Below, in pieces: positions 25,360 through 39,188 of a stretch of DNA of 64,000 nt (position 1 is its first letter; each line of letters opens with the position of its first letter). The stretch is from Patagioenas fasciata (taxonomy: Eukaryota; Chordata; Aves; Columbiformes; Columbidae). The position numbers were made by a program, and so were the translations under genes. The notes below the pieces were generated by a model. It worked only from the letters and a program-made list of their open reading frames with translations. It made no database searches and was not told where the DNA came from. The stretch lies in contig NC_092520.1 in NCBI RefSeq assembly GCF_037038585.1, forward strand, positions 194,873,604 to 194,937,603, written 5' to 3'.

Positions 25360-25870
25360 CCACACAATTAGAAATTAATGAGCATTTCAGAATTGCAGCA
25401 GCTCATGTTCTGTTATCCTAAATTAGCACTTTAAAATGCTTGATTTTACCCTACTGACTTTAATTAAGCTCACCATGTGCTCATATATGACAAATTAAGG
25501 GAATTATTTTTTTTAAAGAGCTCATCTAGCTTTAATTACAACATACTGTACATTACACAGAAAATACTGCTCCAAACTACTCCTTTCAGTTCATATCTGA
25601 TGTATTCAAATTAATTAATGGCTATAATTTAAAATGATTAACAAAGAAAAAAGATAGTTAAATCGGATAGTTTAAATTGCTCTATGTCCAGCTACTTGAG
25701 AATGAGATAATTATTGTCTCACAATACTCATGGGAGACAGAGGAACATCATTGACTAAATTAATGTGGCATAAGCTAATTTTATATTTCCACACTGTCTG
25801 GATAATTCTTTTTCAAATCTGACAAAGTCTTATGTGGCATATCCAGTCCTAATTTAGCAAATCGTCCTAA
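25360..25870. other. TAAT-rich block, possible conserved noncoding element
   Basis: Within about 500 bp there are many TAAT/ATTA cores, for example AGAAATTAATGAGC near 25371, TTTAATTAAGCTC near 25460, GCTTTAATTACAAC near 25530, AAATTAATTAATGGC near 25609, and further copies near 25709, 25758 and 25849. TAATTA is the homeodomain core. The block has no simple repeat or transposon. AT-rich composition alone raises the count, so a regulatory role is inferred only weakly. Confidence 0.25.
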
Positions 25871-26499
25871 TTCATGTAGAGTATGTAACAGTTTGCTTAG
25901 CATAACAAGAAATTAGATTCCTTTTTTCCTTTTCACTTGCATACCTTGTTCTTTTTAAATTAATTTATTCCAATAATTTAAACATGAACTTTAATCCCAT
26001 TTACTTCAGTGCTTTAATTTTGAAAGGCAGTTAAGCAAGTCTTTTCTGAATCAGGGCCCATTTCACTCTATCTTTCATTCAGAGTCAGCGAGCGACTATA
26101 TTTCTTCTATGGATGGTGTTTAACAAATGCCAATGCAACGGCTAGTTAGGTCTGCTTGGATACTTTAGTTAGTAAAGCTCAGCTAGTCTGGTGATCTATT
26201 AATAAACTGCGGTCATGTGGACTAGTTTGGGATCGCTACCCAGCCCTACATTTGCCATTAATGTGTGAAGAAGTTCTGTGGATTGCTTACTTATTAGTTA
26301 GCTATAACTATGACCTCACTGTAATCTCCCCATGATAACAAAACAAACCTAAAATGTGTTCTGAAGTATATATTGAAAATTTTACAATGATTTCAGGAAT
26401 GTAATTATTTTTTGAGACTAATTCAATTGTATCAATTTCTTTCTGGTAAATATACAATAAAAGAAAACTGAAATAAAGGAGAATGAAAAAGAGAACCTT

Positions 26500-26592
26500 C
26501 CCCTCCCCCCAGAAAAAAAAAAAAAATCAAAATCAACCAACCATAAAAAAACCCACACACAATCACAAATTAACAAACAAACAAAAAACAAG
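26500..26592 (+). repeat. C/A-rich low-complexity tract
   Basis: CCCCTCCCCCC is followed by A14, then AACC, CACA and AAAC units. The lysine/asparagine/threonine-rich 65-codon frame over it is an artefact of this composition. Confidence 0.75.
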
Positions 26593-29025
26593 TAAGGGAC
26601 AAGTTGAGAAACTTGACTTAAGCTACTTGGGATTTCCCTTCAAAGACCAAGTGCATAAAAATGAGATTTCAGGGAATTAGCTTAAATATGTCAAGCAAGC
26701 CATTTGGATCTTGCTCAAAGTCAATATACAGAGAAATCATTCTATAAAGTCAATAAACACAGTCTCCTATGTGATGATGAAGAATAGAGAACTCAGATAA
26801 ATATCAAACTGGAAAAGGAGATAAAAAGCTAAAGCGAGATACATGAAAATGTGAACAAAAAGATCTATCAAAGAGCATCTCACGAATTAGCTGCATTAGG
26901 GAGAGACTGAGCATGCTGCTGACAGTTGAAACTTCAAAATGTAGTATGCGTACAAAGCAGATATTTCAATAAAAAGATAGTAAAAAATAAAAGAGTGACT
27001 TTTAAGCTTGGGAGAGTCAAATAGGCCATATCATTCCAACAATTAAATGTAATAAACTTGTCTTGAAAATAAGAAGCCTTATTTTTTTTTTTTACTTACC
27101 TCAAAACACTTCAGTACCTCAGATATTCCAGGATCTGAAGTTATTAAAAAAGTATCAAAGCAGCAATGACAGGCTGCTCTCAAGCTGTTTTATAGATAAA
27201 GAAATAATAACAGATAAAGAATTCTAAGCACCATTTGGAAGTCTGAAACTAAGGTGAATCTCTGGGACCTGTGGATATCTACTGTGAATTTTGTTGGATA
27301 TTTAAGGAGGTCCCTTGGAGGGGACTTCTAATTCTGTTGTAGACCCATTTTCTGTAAAGAGTTGATCTTACATTGATTTTACAGGGCAAATCACCTGTGA
27401 ATCATAAGAAAAAAAAAATAGAAAAACACTAGCAGCCCAGTTAAATTCCACATTCTCCTTTCACTTAAACACAATTCAATATAAATTCATAGAGGACAAA
27501 ACACTTCATAAATAGTACTCAGAAGAATTGTTCATGGTGCCAGACCAAAATTAAATCAATTTCTAATGCTTTCGCTGAGTTTAAGCATACTTGTAACAGA
27601 ATAGGACAGAACTCCCTATTTAACATCCCTTGCCTTACAAACACTTCATCTCCTGCCTGCCCTCAAGGTACCTGATGGTTGGTTTGTCTTCATTTAAGGC
27701 TAAAAACAGTTGTCTGGATCAATAGGGTTAAATTAGTCTTGTTTGAAAGAGGAAGAATTCATGTCCATTGTCTTTTTTGCTGTTGCCACTGACCATAGAA
27801 TATTTTGCAAAGAGAGTAAGACCCAATGAATCCATCATAGAGATCCAACTTGGAAGAACACAGCAGAAAATATCTTTATATGGTGATGATGCCGTGTTAT
27901 TTTTATCTAACCTGGACAGTTGCTTAAAATAAATTCATAAAGCAATCTATGATTTCAGGAAAGTGTCTGGCTATGATGCAAATAATGCCTAATATAAAGT
28001 GCCAGCTAAATCTACCTAACTTGATAAAAGAATTTTACCAGAAAACACTTGCATTCTATAACTTATTCAGGAACTAAAATTCCATAAAATCAAGAAGATT
28101 TCAATAAAAACTGAATACCAAACACTAATCTATCAAAAAAAAGAAACATCTGAAGTGCTGAGGAGAAACACTATTCTTTAGTGTGTATTTGTGTTTGTGA
28201 GGGAACCAATCATAATTAGGTGAAGTTTTGAATTGAATTATCCTTCTTATTTCAATGTTATATAAGAATTCTCTCTGACAAATCTTTAATAGGTCCAGAG
28301 AAATTCAAGTAAAATACAAAAAAAGATCCAGAAAAGCGAAGTTTATATGAGAAACAAGGCAATTATTTGTCCTAAACTAAAGAATGCTTAATGACAACCA
28401 TATCAGTAAATCTCCCTCAAGACAATTCAGCTCTTTCAGAAGGGCATTTGACTTTCCAGAGCTTTAGGCAACCTTACAACTAAATGAATGTTTATGTTTT
28501 CAAAACTGTATGTTACAGATCATTAGTTCATGATGTGAATTCTTGCCTCTGGGATATTTTGAGAAAATCTGTTATTTCGTTAATGTTGTGAAAGAGTTCT
28601 ACCATTCATGCTCTATAATTTCCTATCATCAAAAAATCATAAGATATTTCAGTGCAAAGAGTTAATATGTGTGCATAACTGCTCTTTGGGCTTAAAAGTC
28701 CTAATGGGTTCAAGAGACACTGAGCTACAAACTAAAGAAAAAACTCTTGCAGCATATGCTGACATAATAAAACTTAATGGTTTTCATTGACTCAGCTATC
28801 TATGTGAACTAGCAAGGAATGTCCATGTAGATTTTCATGCTGAGAAATTCATAAAGAGGTTCTTCAATATTATCCATGCCAGCAATTCAATCTTGCAATG
28901 TCTCCAGATAGACTGGATATTCTGGACAGCAAAAGAACAACTTCGGTCCATTCAGTCAATGTTCTAGCACTTCTGTGATGATTTAGGTAGAATACATTTA
29001 TTCTCTATCTACCTATACAACTCAC

Positions 29026-29047
29026 AAAAAAAAAAAAAAAAAAAAAA
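29026..29047 (+). repeat. A22 homopolymer
   Basis: A pure run of 22 A. No processed transcript or LINE body could be identified immediately upstream, so I do not interpret it as a retrotransposition tail. Confidence 0.85.
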
Positions 29048-30174
29048 TTGAGCTAGTCTTCCAGATTACTTTTGCAACAAGACAAAATGCATTTAAACCA
29101 ACAGAAATCATCTGTGAAGGATTTACTGAAGACATTTTAGAAGCAAAGGCAGAATATGCCAGGACAGTCTAGGATCAATACCATTTTGTACAAAATGGAG
29201 CCCATACTTAACCTTGCTCTCTTCATTTGTGGCATGATGCCAGTTTACATAGTGAATTAGGCAAAGTGCACACAAATGAAAGCACTGAAAGATCTTAAAT
29301 TTATAAAATCTAGGAACAAATAGATATAAATAGCTAGTAAATAGCCACAAAAAATGTAATAAAAATTGTTTTCAGAAGAAGAAGGGGAGGGAAAGAAGAA
29401 ATGTCACTGAAGTTTCTACAAGTTGCATATTTTTTTTCTCTTACAGTAGTCTACAGATTTCTTTTTAAAATTGTTTCTTTAATATAATTTGGGATTTTAG
29501 GACTTAATCTCCATCTTGTCTTTATCTTCAGATTATACATGTTATTCAACTATATCTGTGATGCTTTCACGAGACCTGAGAGGCACCAAGAAACAAGGAA
29601 AAGGCATTAAACCTTAAGCATTTGCCAGAAGTATTATATCGTTACCACAGCTATTTGTGTTCTAGGCAACAGAAAATGATAGTACCTAAAGGATTCTTGA
29701 TTATAATCTGTTAATCATTGATTTCAAAGGTCTTTCGGGTAGAGTGAAAAATATTATTGTATGAAAAGTGTTTTAAGTCTTTTAAGTTATTAATATAATA
29801 ATATAATAATTGAAATTAAGAATGACTTGAGGTGGTGGAGGAAATCTGATATACACTCAGGGAAAGGGGGGATCTGGAAAATATTCTGACAGAAACAGAT
29901 CTGTGCTTTGGCACAAGTTAGGTGGAACAAAATAATTCCTGAACTATCTGGGTTTGACAACATGGATATGTTGTCTTCTCCTACCCCTTCCAAGGTGGAA
30001 AATTCCTCACCAATACATCAGCGTTCCTCTAATTAATTAGAAGTATCTCCTTAGAACAGCAGCACGTTTTAGTCCCAGATCTCTTTAGCTAGCACAAATA
30101 GGCACACAGATATTTTCCAATTTACCACTAAATAGATTTCTGTCAGGAACTTCTCTGATTTCACGTAAAAGCAA

Positions 30175-30203
30175 CCCCCCCCCCCAAAAAAAAAAAAAAA
30201 AAA
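30175..30203 (+). repeat. C11A18 mononucleotide junction
   Basis: A run of 11 C passes directly into a run of 18 A. Both are likely to be length-variable and hard to sequence, so the exact counts may not be reliable. Confidence 0.85.
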
Positions 30204-33200
30204 TCCATTTTGATGAGTAAGATCAATGGTTTTCCTTCTCTTTCTAGTAGTTTCTTCACAGTATCTTCTGAAAAACGCTTTAAACTGTCCATGGGGTTTC
30301 TTCACTGAAGCACTGATTCACAGTTGAACCTGATATGGTTATATTTTATTAAGAAAAGAATCTATAGTTAGAAAATTTGAAACACATTGCTGAAGCTGCA
30401 TCTAACATTCTAGTAGTCATACTAAATATTTCAAGTGCTTGTATCCAATGAAAATGCATAACAATTTGATAAATATTTGGAGAATTAAAAGAGGAAGGTA
30501 GGGCCAACAATAAAGATTCTGATGAGAAGCTCCTTCAAATCTGCAAATTTGAAACTCACTTCATATTCTTTCCTCAAATGTAATTACTTACTGTGGGGTT
30601 AGGGGAAGAAATGTGCATTCAGTTTTTCCATTTTTAAATACTATTTTTTTTCCACACTTCAGTCTATAGACCTTACTTTATATTATTAGAATTAGATTAA
30701 AAAGCTGTCATTATATTTTCACTATCATAAATGAAAATAAATGTGCTTTTTCAGATTTGCATGAAAGATTACTGCTTCACTGCTTTTTTTTCTATTTCTT
30801 CATATATACTAGGAGATATGTGATTCTAATTTTAAAGGCTGTAATGTTATTTTGATATCTACACTGCACTTTATATATATATTTTTTTAAAGAAACATAT
30901 AATTTAAGTGAATGAAGCTACATTCGTACACCCCTTGGGAAGGAGAAAAGTATTATTTGCCACTATTGCTCATTAATTGGATTAGGAGGTAATTTTACCT
31001 TCTATCTTCATTTTGGATCAACAAAATGTGAATTTTGTCACCTTATCACCAGATCTTCAACTATTTCAACTTACTTACTTTTTGTAAATTTTAAAATCTC
31101 AAAGTATTCAAGCAAGAGGCGAAATTAGAAAAGAAATATAGGACTGAAATAGTATTTATTAATGTAATAAGTATTTCTTATCTCTGAAGTGTTCAGAATA
31201 CATACACAGAGGAAGACACCAATTATCAGACTTAGGTTTCTAGCTGAATCAGAGTTCTTGCTTATTTATTTATTTAGAACTTCTGTATAGATTAACAACT
31301 TATTGAATAACGTCAATTTTGTAAGCCTATGTTGCGCTCCTAATAGAAGCCAGAATGGGTTGTATTCAAGGGATGCTCATTATACACACTTTTCCAGGAC
31401 TTTGAGTGTGCTGGAATTGGTAATTGCAGTTGAATTCTAGAGTACTTCCATGTAAAAAAAATATGAACTAGATATCAAATAAGTTAAAGGCTGCAAATGT
31501 AAAGGATTTAAGTTCACAACTGTGGTTTAATAGCCTATGGGAGCAGGGTACAAAGTGAGGAAGTATGAGATGGCATTGGAGTTAGATCACACTCGTCCTA
31601 TTATTCTTCAGCTTCAAGAGTTAACAGCTGAAAAGGAGCTTTGATGCTTGTGTTAGGCCTTGCCTTTTACACTGTGCCCTGAAAATGTGATCCAGTTGAA
31701 TGGCAGTCATGAAAAAGAGCTGCTAAAGCAAAACATTCCACAGAGTTAAACTGATACAGGGTTTTATTAGTAAAGTGAATACTTATGAAAAACCTAAATC
31801 TACTTTTAGCCAGTCTTTAATTATCCACTATAAACTTAAACCAAAAGAAAAAGCACCAGGTATTATTAGCCAAAGTTGTACTCTGAAGAGTACATAGACA
31901 AATGATAATAAAAAAAACCCTAATCAAAAGTACTATTAATGCTCAGAATTGAGAAATACAAAAAAATCAAGTAAACAAGACGTGAGGAGCTGAAGCAATC
32001 AATAGAATTCCAGCAATAACTTCATATTTTACGATCCTGGTTTATTTTCCTGAAGGCTACAAACCCCAAATTATCCGTTTTATTATTTCTTAATAGATTT
32101 AGCCTTTAATTTAACATTAATTTCTTCATCTTCTAGCAGTAAACAAAGTCAATTCCTGAAGTTCACATGAAGAATGAATTAATTCCTGTATCATTAGGTC
32201 TTAAAAGCAACATTCATTACGCAAAGCTAGAAAAGAACCATTATGAATTATCTGTCACTTTCATATGTTACACAAAATCCTGAAAAAGACAAACCCTGAA
32301 AACTATAGCACCACAGCAAACAGGAAAACCAAAGGATTTGGCTGGGTCAGATACCTACACTCAGTTCTCTATACAAATTAGCATTTAAACTTTCTGTGGA
32401 CTCCCACCATACTGCCAAGAAATTACTTCGATCCCAGCTTATTTATATGCACCTACAACAACTAAGGTAGGCTCACAATAGAAATAAGATGTTTTTCATT
32501 TAGCACATATTGGAAGCTGTATCTGAAACAGCTGTGCTTCCACAAACCCATCACTAACAGTGATTTCAGATACCACCACTGGCGTTGCACTGGACACAGA
32601 ACAATTCATAGATGAAAGGCATTTTAGGAAACTACAACCTCTCTCCTATGAGATACAGTTTTCTTGCTGAGAAACTAGTAACTAATCATATAAGAACTTG
32701 TTTTCTACTTTTAAAGAATTATCTGGTCAGCAAGAATAAGAGAGGAATTCTTGACCACAATATGTGTATTGCCCAGCTTTTCACAGAGGTAAAATGATAA
32801 AAGATTAGCACCAAATAGTGCAGCTTTTAAAACAAGCAAGTACCATGCTAGTCTATTGAAACCTGCTATTGTTAAATCCAAAGAAAGAAGTTTCAGGTGA
32901 ATGTTCTGTACTGTACCCTCAAGCACATCATACGGCTCTCTCAGCCCAGGAGGGAAGCTCATAAATGCTTTCTGTGGTCTCCTAGTCTCTCTGGGCTGGT
33001 CAGCGGCCCAGAATAGGTCTGGTTGAAATTTAGTTGGTTAATTTGTATTTCAGTCCAATTTTTTCAGCTGAAGATCCATAAACCTGAGCTCCATATTCAA
33101 ATTTGCAAGTGCTGAGATCCCCTGTTTTTTGACTTTGCAAGTCCCCCTCTAGCTAAACTTGAGGCTTTAGATGGTTTTATGGCACTCAAATTTTTTTTTA

Positions 33201-35044
33201 CCCAGAGTTACAGGGATTGCAGAAAGCATGTGAACCTCGTCTCCTCATTGTAAATAGGAGGACATACCAGGCATTGCAAAACAGTAAGTGAATGCTTATG
33301 AGTCAGAGTAGACAAGAATACGAGGTTGCTTAAGGTGTTGTCCTGTCATGTTAGTGTGACAAACTAGTTGCAGCATCTTTCTGCTTGAACCAGTATGATA
33401 CCACATTTTTCACAGAGAGTCAGTGTATGGTAATATGTGGCCGTCACATTGCGCCCACTCACTAGAATAAATCTTCATCTTCCACATCCTTTTACTGTAA
33501 GTACTCTTGCTTTGGTATTTTACAGAAATACTTAGGGTGAAAAAACACCTTTGAGAACACTACACATGACAGTGTTTTGTATTGTTGGATTTCCCAGTGT
33601 TCAGAATCAACATTCATTTGATTTTCTATTGACAAATGTAGTAGTTAATTAATCATTCACTGATCTCCTTATAAAAGATATATAGTTAGCAGGTTTCTTT
33701 TAAAAATCTTCTAAGAGAGATGTTAGACTTTATACACTGAGCATTGAAATACATATTTCAGGGTCAATTCTGCAATACTGTAACAAAGAAAGACCCGCTG
33801 GTTTCATCAACAATTGAAATGACAGATTAAATTTTCTGTGCATAATTTTCAGTCTTTTAATTAGTAGATGCATCATATCTGTCTTCTTATTTTAATATTA
33901 AAAATTTGTAAACATATTTGTAACTTTGAGAGTATTATGAACTGATACCATGGCAGCTGTCCCTAAAATGGAAAACATTTCTGCTAAATGAAATTTATTT
34001 AGAATTAAAAACATTCAATAGATTAGTGAACCAAGATGTATACTTGCAACTTCTATTTGGTAAGTCTCTCCCTATCTGAACTTAGTCCAGCAGCTTGACA
34101 GACTTCAAGTTGCAGTCATCGTGTGATGAAGTCTTGATTCCAGAATACCTGCATAAAATTAACATAAGTAATTAGCTGAAACCTAACTAGATTCTAGACA
34201 AGGAATAGTAAACAAGAGTGATCTTGTTAAATGAGTCATTTCCGGTTGGAGTAGATAGCATGTCTGTACTTAACAAAGATGAGGCAGGAAAGGAAGATGC
34301 ATCAACCATTATACAGGTTGCTATTAATCACAGTTTAAGACTAGCAAGGATTTTATTTTGAGCATTGCTGTACGTCTCTGCCTAACATCAAGTCAAAGTG
34401 CAATTTTTCACCGCTTGCTGGAATACTAGATTATTTTCTACTTTTTCAGCATTTGGAGACAAATATCAGGAGGATTTAACTCTGTTATGCTGTTGCAACA
34501 GATTTTGAACTGTCATACCCTATAAAGCTGTTGCCAGGACAGTGCTACTTCAAGCTTAATAAAAGCTACTCTCATGTGTTCTCTAGTCCTCCACAGAGGA
34601 GTTCTGTATTTTCAAGGAAAACTTAGGTAAAGTAACACTTTAAATTATGTCAAGCATGACCTACAAAGTAAAAACAAATGAAGCATATGATTTTCAGAAG
34701 AGGAAGCCTTGTTCCAACTCCTATGAACAGCTGTAGCTGCTGGCTCAACTTCTTGGACTGTTTTGCTGAAATAATTGTGAGTTTTAATTTGAGTCAGAGA
34801 AAAACTGCATTACTATACAACTTTGATCTTGTCATCCTGAGTAATATTAATTTCTATAAAAATGATTGCAATGTTATAAAAAAATAAGGTATTATCAAGC
34901 ATCAAGCAGATGTTGAACCACATATGTGGAAGATAAATCAGGATAACTACTGTTTTCCACTGTGTTTATGGTAAAACATTCCAAGCTAGCCAGAGAACAG
35001 GAAAACAGTAAAGCGTTGGCACAAGCACAGTTACTAAGCAGACA

Positions 35045-35300
35045 CCATCACCAGATAATGGGTACAAGTTACTCCTGGGGACATTCTGATTGGATACAAG
35101 AGGGAAATTTTTCATGATGAGAACAATCAGCCACTGGAATAATCTCCCCAGGGAAGTGGTGGATTCCCCAACACTGGACATTTTTAAGATTCAACTGAAC
35201 GAGGTGCTAGGCCTAAACCGTGCTTTTGCCAGGAAAGGTTGGACCAGATGATCCTTGTGGTCCCTTCCAACCTTGTATTCTATGATTCTATTATTCTATA
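35045..35300 (+). mobile_element. CR1 LINE 3' tail
   Basis: Recognisable CR1 landmarks appear in order: CCACTGGAATAATCTCCCCA, GGGAAGTGGTGGATTCCCCA, GGTTGGACCAGATGATCCTT, GTGGTCCCTTCCAACCTTG, and the terminal TTCTATGATTCTATTATTC. The copy is on the plus strand, 5'-truncated as usual for CR1, and noncoding. Its left edge is approximate because the sequence before about 35045 no longer aligns by eye. No target duplication is seen, as is normal for CR1. Confidence 0.9.
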
Positions 35301-37091
35301 CTAATAGCTTCACTTATGAAGAGATTCAATGTAGACCATGTGGTATTTTCCATTGGTTTATGATTTTTACAGATAGCGCCTGATACTACGTGCAAGAACG
35401 CCCTTGAAGGGTGCTTGGAGCCAAGCACCCTGAGAAGGTGTTAAATAGAGATGGATAGCACAGAAGGAAGGAAAATAATTTTATCCTTTTCAACTCTAAT
35501 CACAATGGTGATGAAGCAACTGTTACTGTAAAAGGTTATGCTCTTCATAATAACTTTAATTTATAATAATTCTCTTCAGAATAATTTTTAAAATTCAAGA
35601 GGATAGCTGAAATAAATTTTCTAGGTCAAATCACAGACAACACTATTTTCAGTTTCAGAAACAGGTCTAATAATTTGTCAAAATGACCTTCTGCACAGAA
35701 TCCCAGACACTGACATGGGCGTCAACAGACAAAAAGACGGAGATAATTTTAGAAATAAATTTTCAGCTTAAAATGAAAAAATACAAATATGAAAACAAGG
35801 AATCTTAAAGTTACTAGCTTTACTGCTTCCAAAAGTGAGCAAAAATCCCTTCTGGGCACAGAACAAAGCAAATGAATGAGTTATTAAATCAAAATGGTTT
35901 GAGATACAGTGTTTACTGTGAAAAAATGGGCATACTCATCTCCCGTGTAAAGTAAGTGGAACAATGAAGAAAAAAAGTAGGAACGTTCTTACATTTTAAA
36001 AAAAAATAAAAGGAAAATATTGAGTAGACTCCATATAAATTAGTCTTTGGCGTTCACTGAATATGTTGAGATGTGTTCCAACCACCTTAAAGACTTTGGA
36101 AGAGATGCAGTCAGTGCAGAAGTCCTGCTAGTATATCAAAAGACACTTTCAGATTAGTAATAGCAATGGTAATAATAATAAGTCTGACACAGGTTTTTAC
36201 TGAAAAACCAAGAACAACATATGAATTGGCATCATATATATCCTTCACTGTGGCCTGATCTGACCACAACAACTAAAGGAATAAAAGCAGTGAAGGCTTG
36301 AGGGTGAGAAGTGGTGGAAACAGTCTAAGCCACATCAAGATTCCTGGAACAGCTGCAATTGGACCCACTCACAGCTGTTTACCTTCCCATCAGAAGCTCC
36401 TGCCTTTACTACAGAGGCTAACATGGGGCCTGGTACAGTAATCCAAACTGCATTTGCTTTGATTTTCCTGATTATGCTAGGTTAAATAGCTGTTCCATGG
36501 GCAGCAAGACTTTTCCCTGCAAGAGAAGCATAGTTGGCACTAGGTGGCAGGAACTTCTGTGGCTGTCTCCAGATTGACTATCTCCATTAATCAGAAGCCA
36601 ACCAGATTGGCTCTACATCTCAGTGATGCAGAGTGATTAACACCAGTGATGGTGGTTCTCCCAAAAGTGGTTCTCTCATTTAAAAGCAGGTGAGTTTCAT
36701 TGGCTAATAAATTCATAACAGCTGATGATCCCACTCTGTATATCAAAATACAAATGTTCAGACATGAAAACTGGCAAATACTTTTTTTTTGTGGTGGTGA
36801 AGAAATTATCCACCAAAGTTTTTCATAAAATTTATCTGCTTAACAGAACTTCTGTTCCTTCCAATGTTAAGCAAGCTCTTCTTTTATCTCCATATAGTTC
36901 ACCAATCCTTATATTGATCTCTCTCTTACTAAAGTCTAGAAAATTATTATTAATCACTAATTGTCAACTAAAGTGCAACCTTGAAGAAAGAACATTTATT
37001 GACTGCTTCTTCAATGTTAAAAATGTTGTACTTGAATTTTAAAATTAGGCAAACTACTCAGTAACAGAAGGACTTTTCCATCCTTCTACCT
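35301..37091. other. Unique noncoding DNA
   Basis: AT-rich DNA after the CR1 tail. It contains the 11-bp-stem hairpin at 35408-35431 and a 105-codon plus-strand frame (36725-37042) of hydrophobic, AT-driven composition that I cannot relate to any protein. No gene is called. Confidence 0.55.
35408..35431. repeat. Perfect 11-bp-stem inverted repeat
   Basis: AGGGTGCTTGG (35408-35418), two bases AG, then CCAAGCACCCT (35421-35431). This is the most GC-rich perfect hairpin I found in the window. It lies about 110 bp after the CR1 tail but is not part of it. No function is assigned. Confidence 0.55.
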
Positions 37092-37146
37092 GTTGATCCA
37101 TTGATCTACTGATCTATTGATCAACTGATCTATTGATTGATCTATC
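37092..37146 (+). repeat. GATC-rich short tandem repeat
   Basis: Imperfect 8-9-bp units of the type TGATCTAT or TGATCAAC. GATC occurs six times between 37095 and 37142. This is a minisatellite-like simple repeat and would be visible as a cluster of GATC restriction sites. Confidence 0.8.
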
Positions 37147-39188
37147 TTTTACACATGCTGAATAATACCTTGTCTATTCAAAACTCTATAAGAAAGTTTC
37201 TGTCTTGTCCCACCAAAATGAAGTGATTTGATCCTAAATGTATTTCACATTAACATTGTTCTGTTCTTGATTTTATTGAAAGTAGTTCTGTGCCTTTTCA
37301 TCAGTTGTCGAGCAACTCATTATGTAAACCATTAAAATGCATTCATAAGCTGGAGGGGGGGGAAATCAGAAATACATAAAGAATTTGGTACAACTGCAAC
37401 ATAAATAGAAAAGACATTCCTGTTCTGTAACATATTTCCAAGCTGGCAGTTTATCAGAAACTCTCTCTAAAAAAAGAACCTCTCAGTTAGCAAGTCTGGA
37501 ATAAACTCTTACTCAAAACCAAAAGGTCTGACCCAGCTGTTGGCATTATTCATATGAAATATTTTACCGGCATAATCAAAAAAGACTTTAACATCTTCTT
37601 TCAAGTATTGTTGAATGCAAATACTGCAGGCCAAGCTCTTTCTTTCAAAATAAATGAGCAGTTGCAGAACAATAAAAACAGTTGAGGCAGTTAAGCTAAG
37701 ACATGAAAAGCGGGATGCCAAGGCGAGTTTCTAAACCGCATTCCAAGCATTTTAAATTCCTTTTGATTGTTACCACGAATCCACTGATTGTTGTGAAAAG
37801 GGTATGTTTCATCAAGCCACAGGCAAGGCCTTGAATAAGTCTGGCTCAGAGTTTGTGGCATTGATGTTAAAATGCCACACAGTCACAGCTATGCAGCAAC
37901 TATTCCCAGTCCCACATCACCACTCTTTTGTAGGAGCACGTCTGCCTCTCTGCTAATGACATAAATTAATTCAGAAGATGCATTCAGGGACTATATGTAC
38001 ATTGCATTCTTCTCTACATGAAATACATTTATGATTTTAAAGCTACAACACAAGTAAAACTGCATTCTTTTGTCAGACACTATTTTCTGTGTTCTCTTAA
38101 GGCTTCAAATCCTCCTAGAATTTTCCTGTCTCTTCCTTTTGTTTGATACTTCATGGAGACATGCTGTCTCTCCGTATTCTAATATGCTGTTTTATGCCAC
38201 TCTAAGTACCAAAATAAGACTCTAAGTAGTTTAAACTGAAATGCTTCCTGCATAAATTGCTGTCATTCTCCAAACTAGTAAAGGTGATGGTAGCAGGGTT
38301 ACTGGAGAGGATCTCGTAGGTGCAAACACACATTGATTTAGCAGCTATCATACATTCCATCTTTGCTGTACACGTCTAGGTGACCTGATATCGAATGTGC
38401 CTCATTTTAGTTAGTTTGGGGAGTCTGTCAGTGTATGTGTTTAGAAACACTTATCACCGGTCTGATGCATTGTGAGTTCATCAAGACAAGTATATCCTCA
38501 GTTCTGTTCAGAATTTCCTGCATCAAAATATCCAGGAAATCAAATAAATCACATTGTCTTAGTTAATCATTATAGATTTGAGCCAGGAGAAAAACAGCAG
38601 CATGAGATGGCATTTTCTACTTCAGAAATAATATTCAATTATATAATTCAAAACATACATGTTTTCCAATATGAGTGCAAAAGATGGGAGAACTGAATGC
38701 CAGTTGTAGGCATTCACCTCTAAATAATATTTCCGTGATGCAGATATTGCCTTTATCCTGCAGAAAAACATTCTCAATGTTACATGACAGAGATAAAACC
38801 TCAGACAGTTGATTCCCTGTCATCTCTACAGACTTCACTTAGCTTTAAGAAGTAATAGAAGAAAATCTTTAACATAAAGTAGCATTGGATGGACTTCAAA
38901 TGATCCAGTGAGCCTTGATATTTATCTGTTCCTCTTTGATGAGGTGTCTGGCGGAATTTCCTGCTTCTGCTGTGATTGAAAATATTGAGACACTATCTAG
39001 AGCAGTTTCATAACTTTTCACTTCTTATGCTGCTTATAACAAAGAGAAATAGTTTTTGAAAATTAGGGGAACTCCCTTACAAAAAAGTTCCAGGAATTTT
39101 CTTAGCTTCCTGGAAGTTCATAATTTGTCTCAGTCAGCATTAGCAAGTCTTGAGTCATATATATATTTTTTTTTTTCTGACATGTCAG
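37147..39188. other. Unique noncoding DNA
   Basis: I see no gene or interspersed repeat. Homopolymer and microsatellite content is low, with a G8 run near 37354-37361 and a TA/T run directly before 39180. Open frames are 67-74 codons and unrecognised. Confidence 0.5.

Larger units (their letters stand above)
25871..35044. other. Unique noncoding DNA with scattered homopolymers
   Basis: I recognise no gene, RNA or transposon. Low-complexity pieces are a C/A-rich tract (about 26500-26590), A22 at 29026-29047, ATAATATAAT repeats near 29789-29812, and the C11A18 run at 30175-30203. Open frames of 60-83 codons here are short, AT-biased and without motifs. Confidence 0.55.

Noticed and set aside
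36725..37042. 105-codon plus-strand frame
   Set aside because: AT-driven hydrophobic and lysine content, no splice or promoter context, no recognisable motif.
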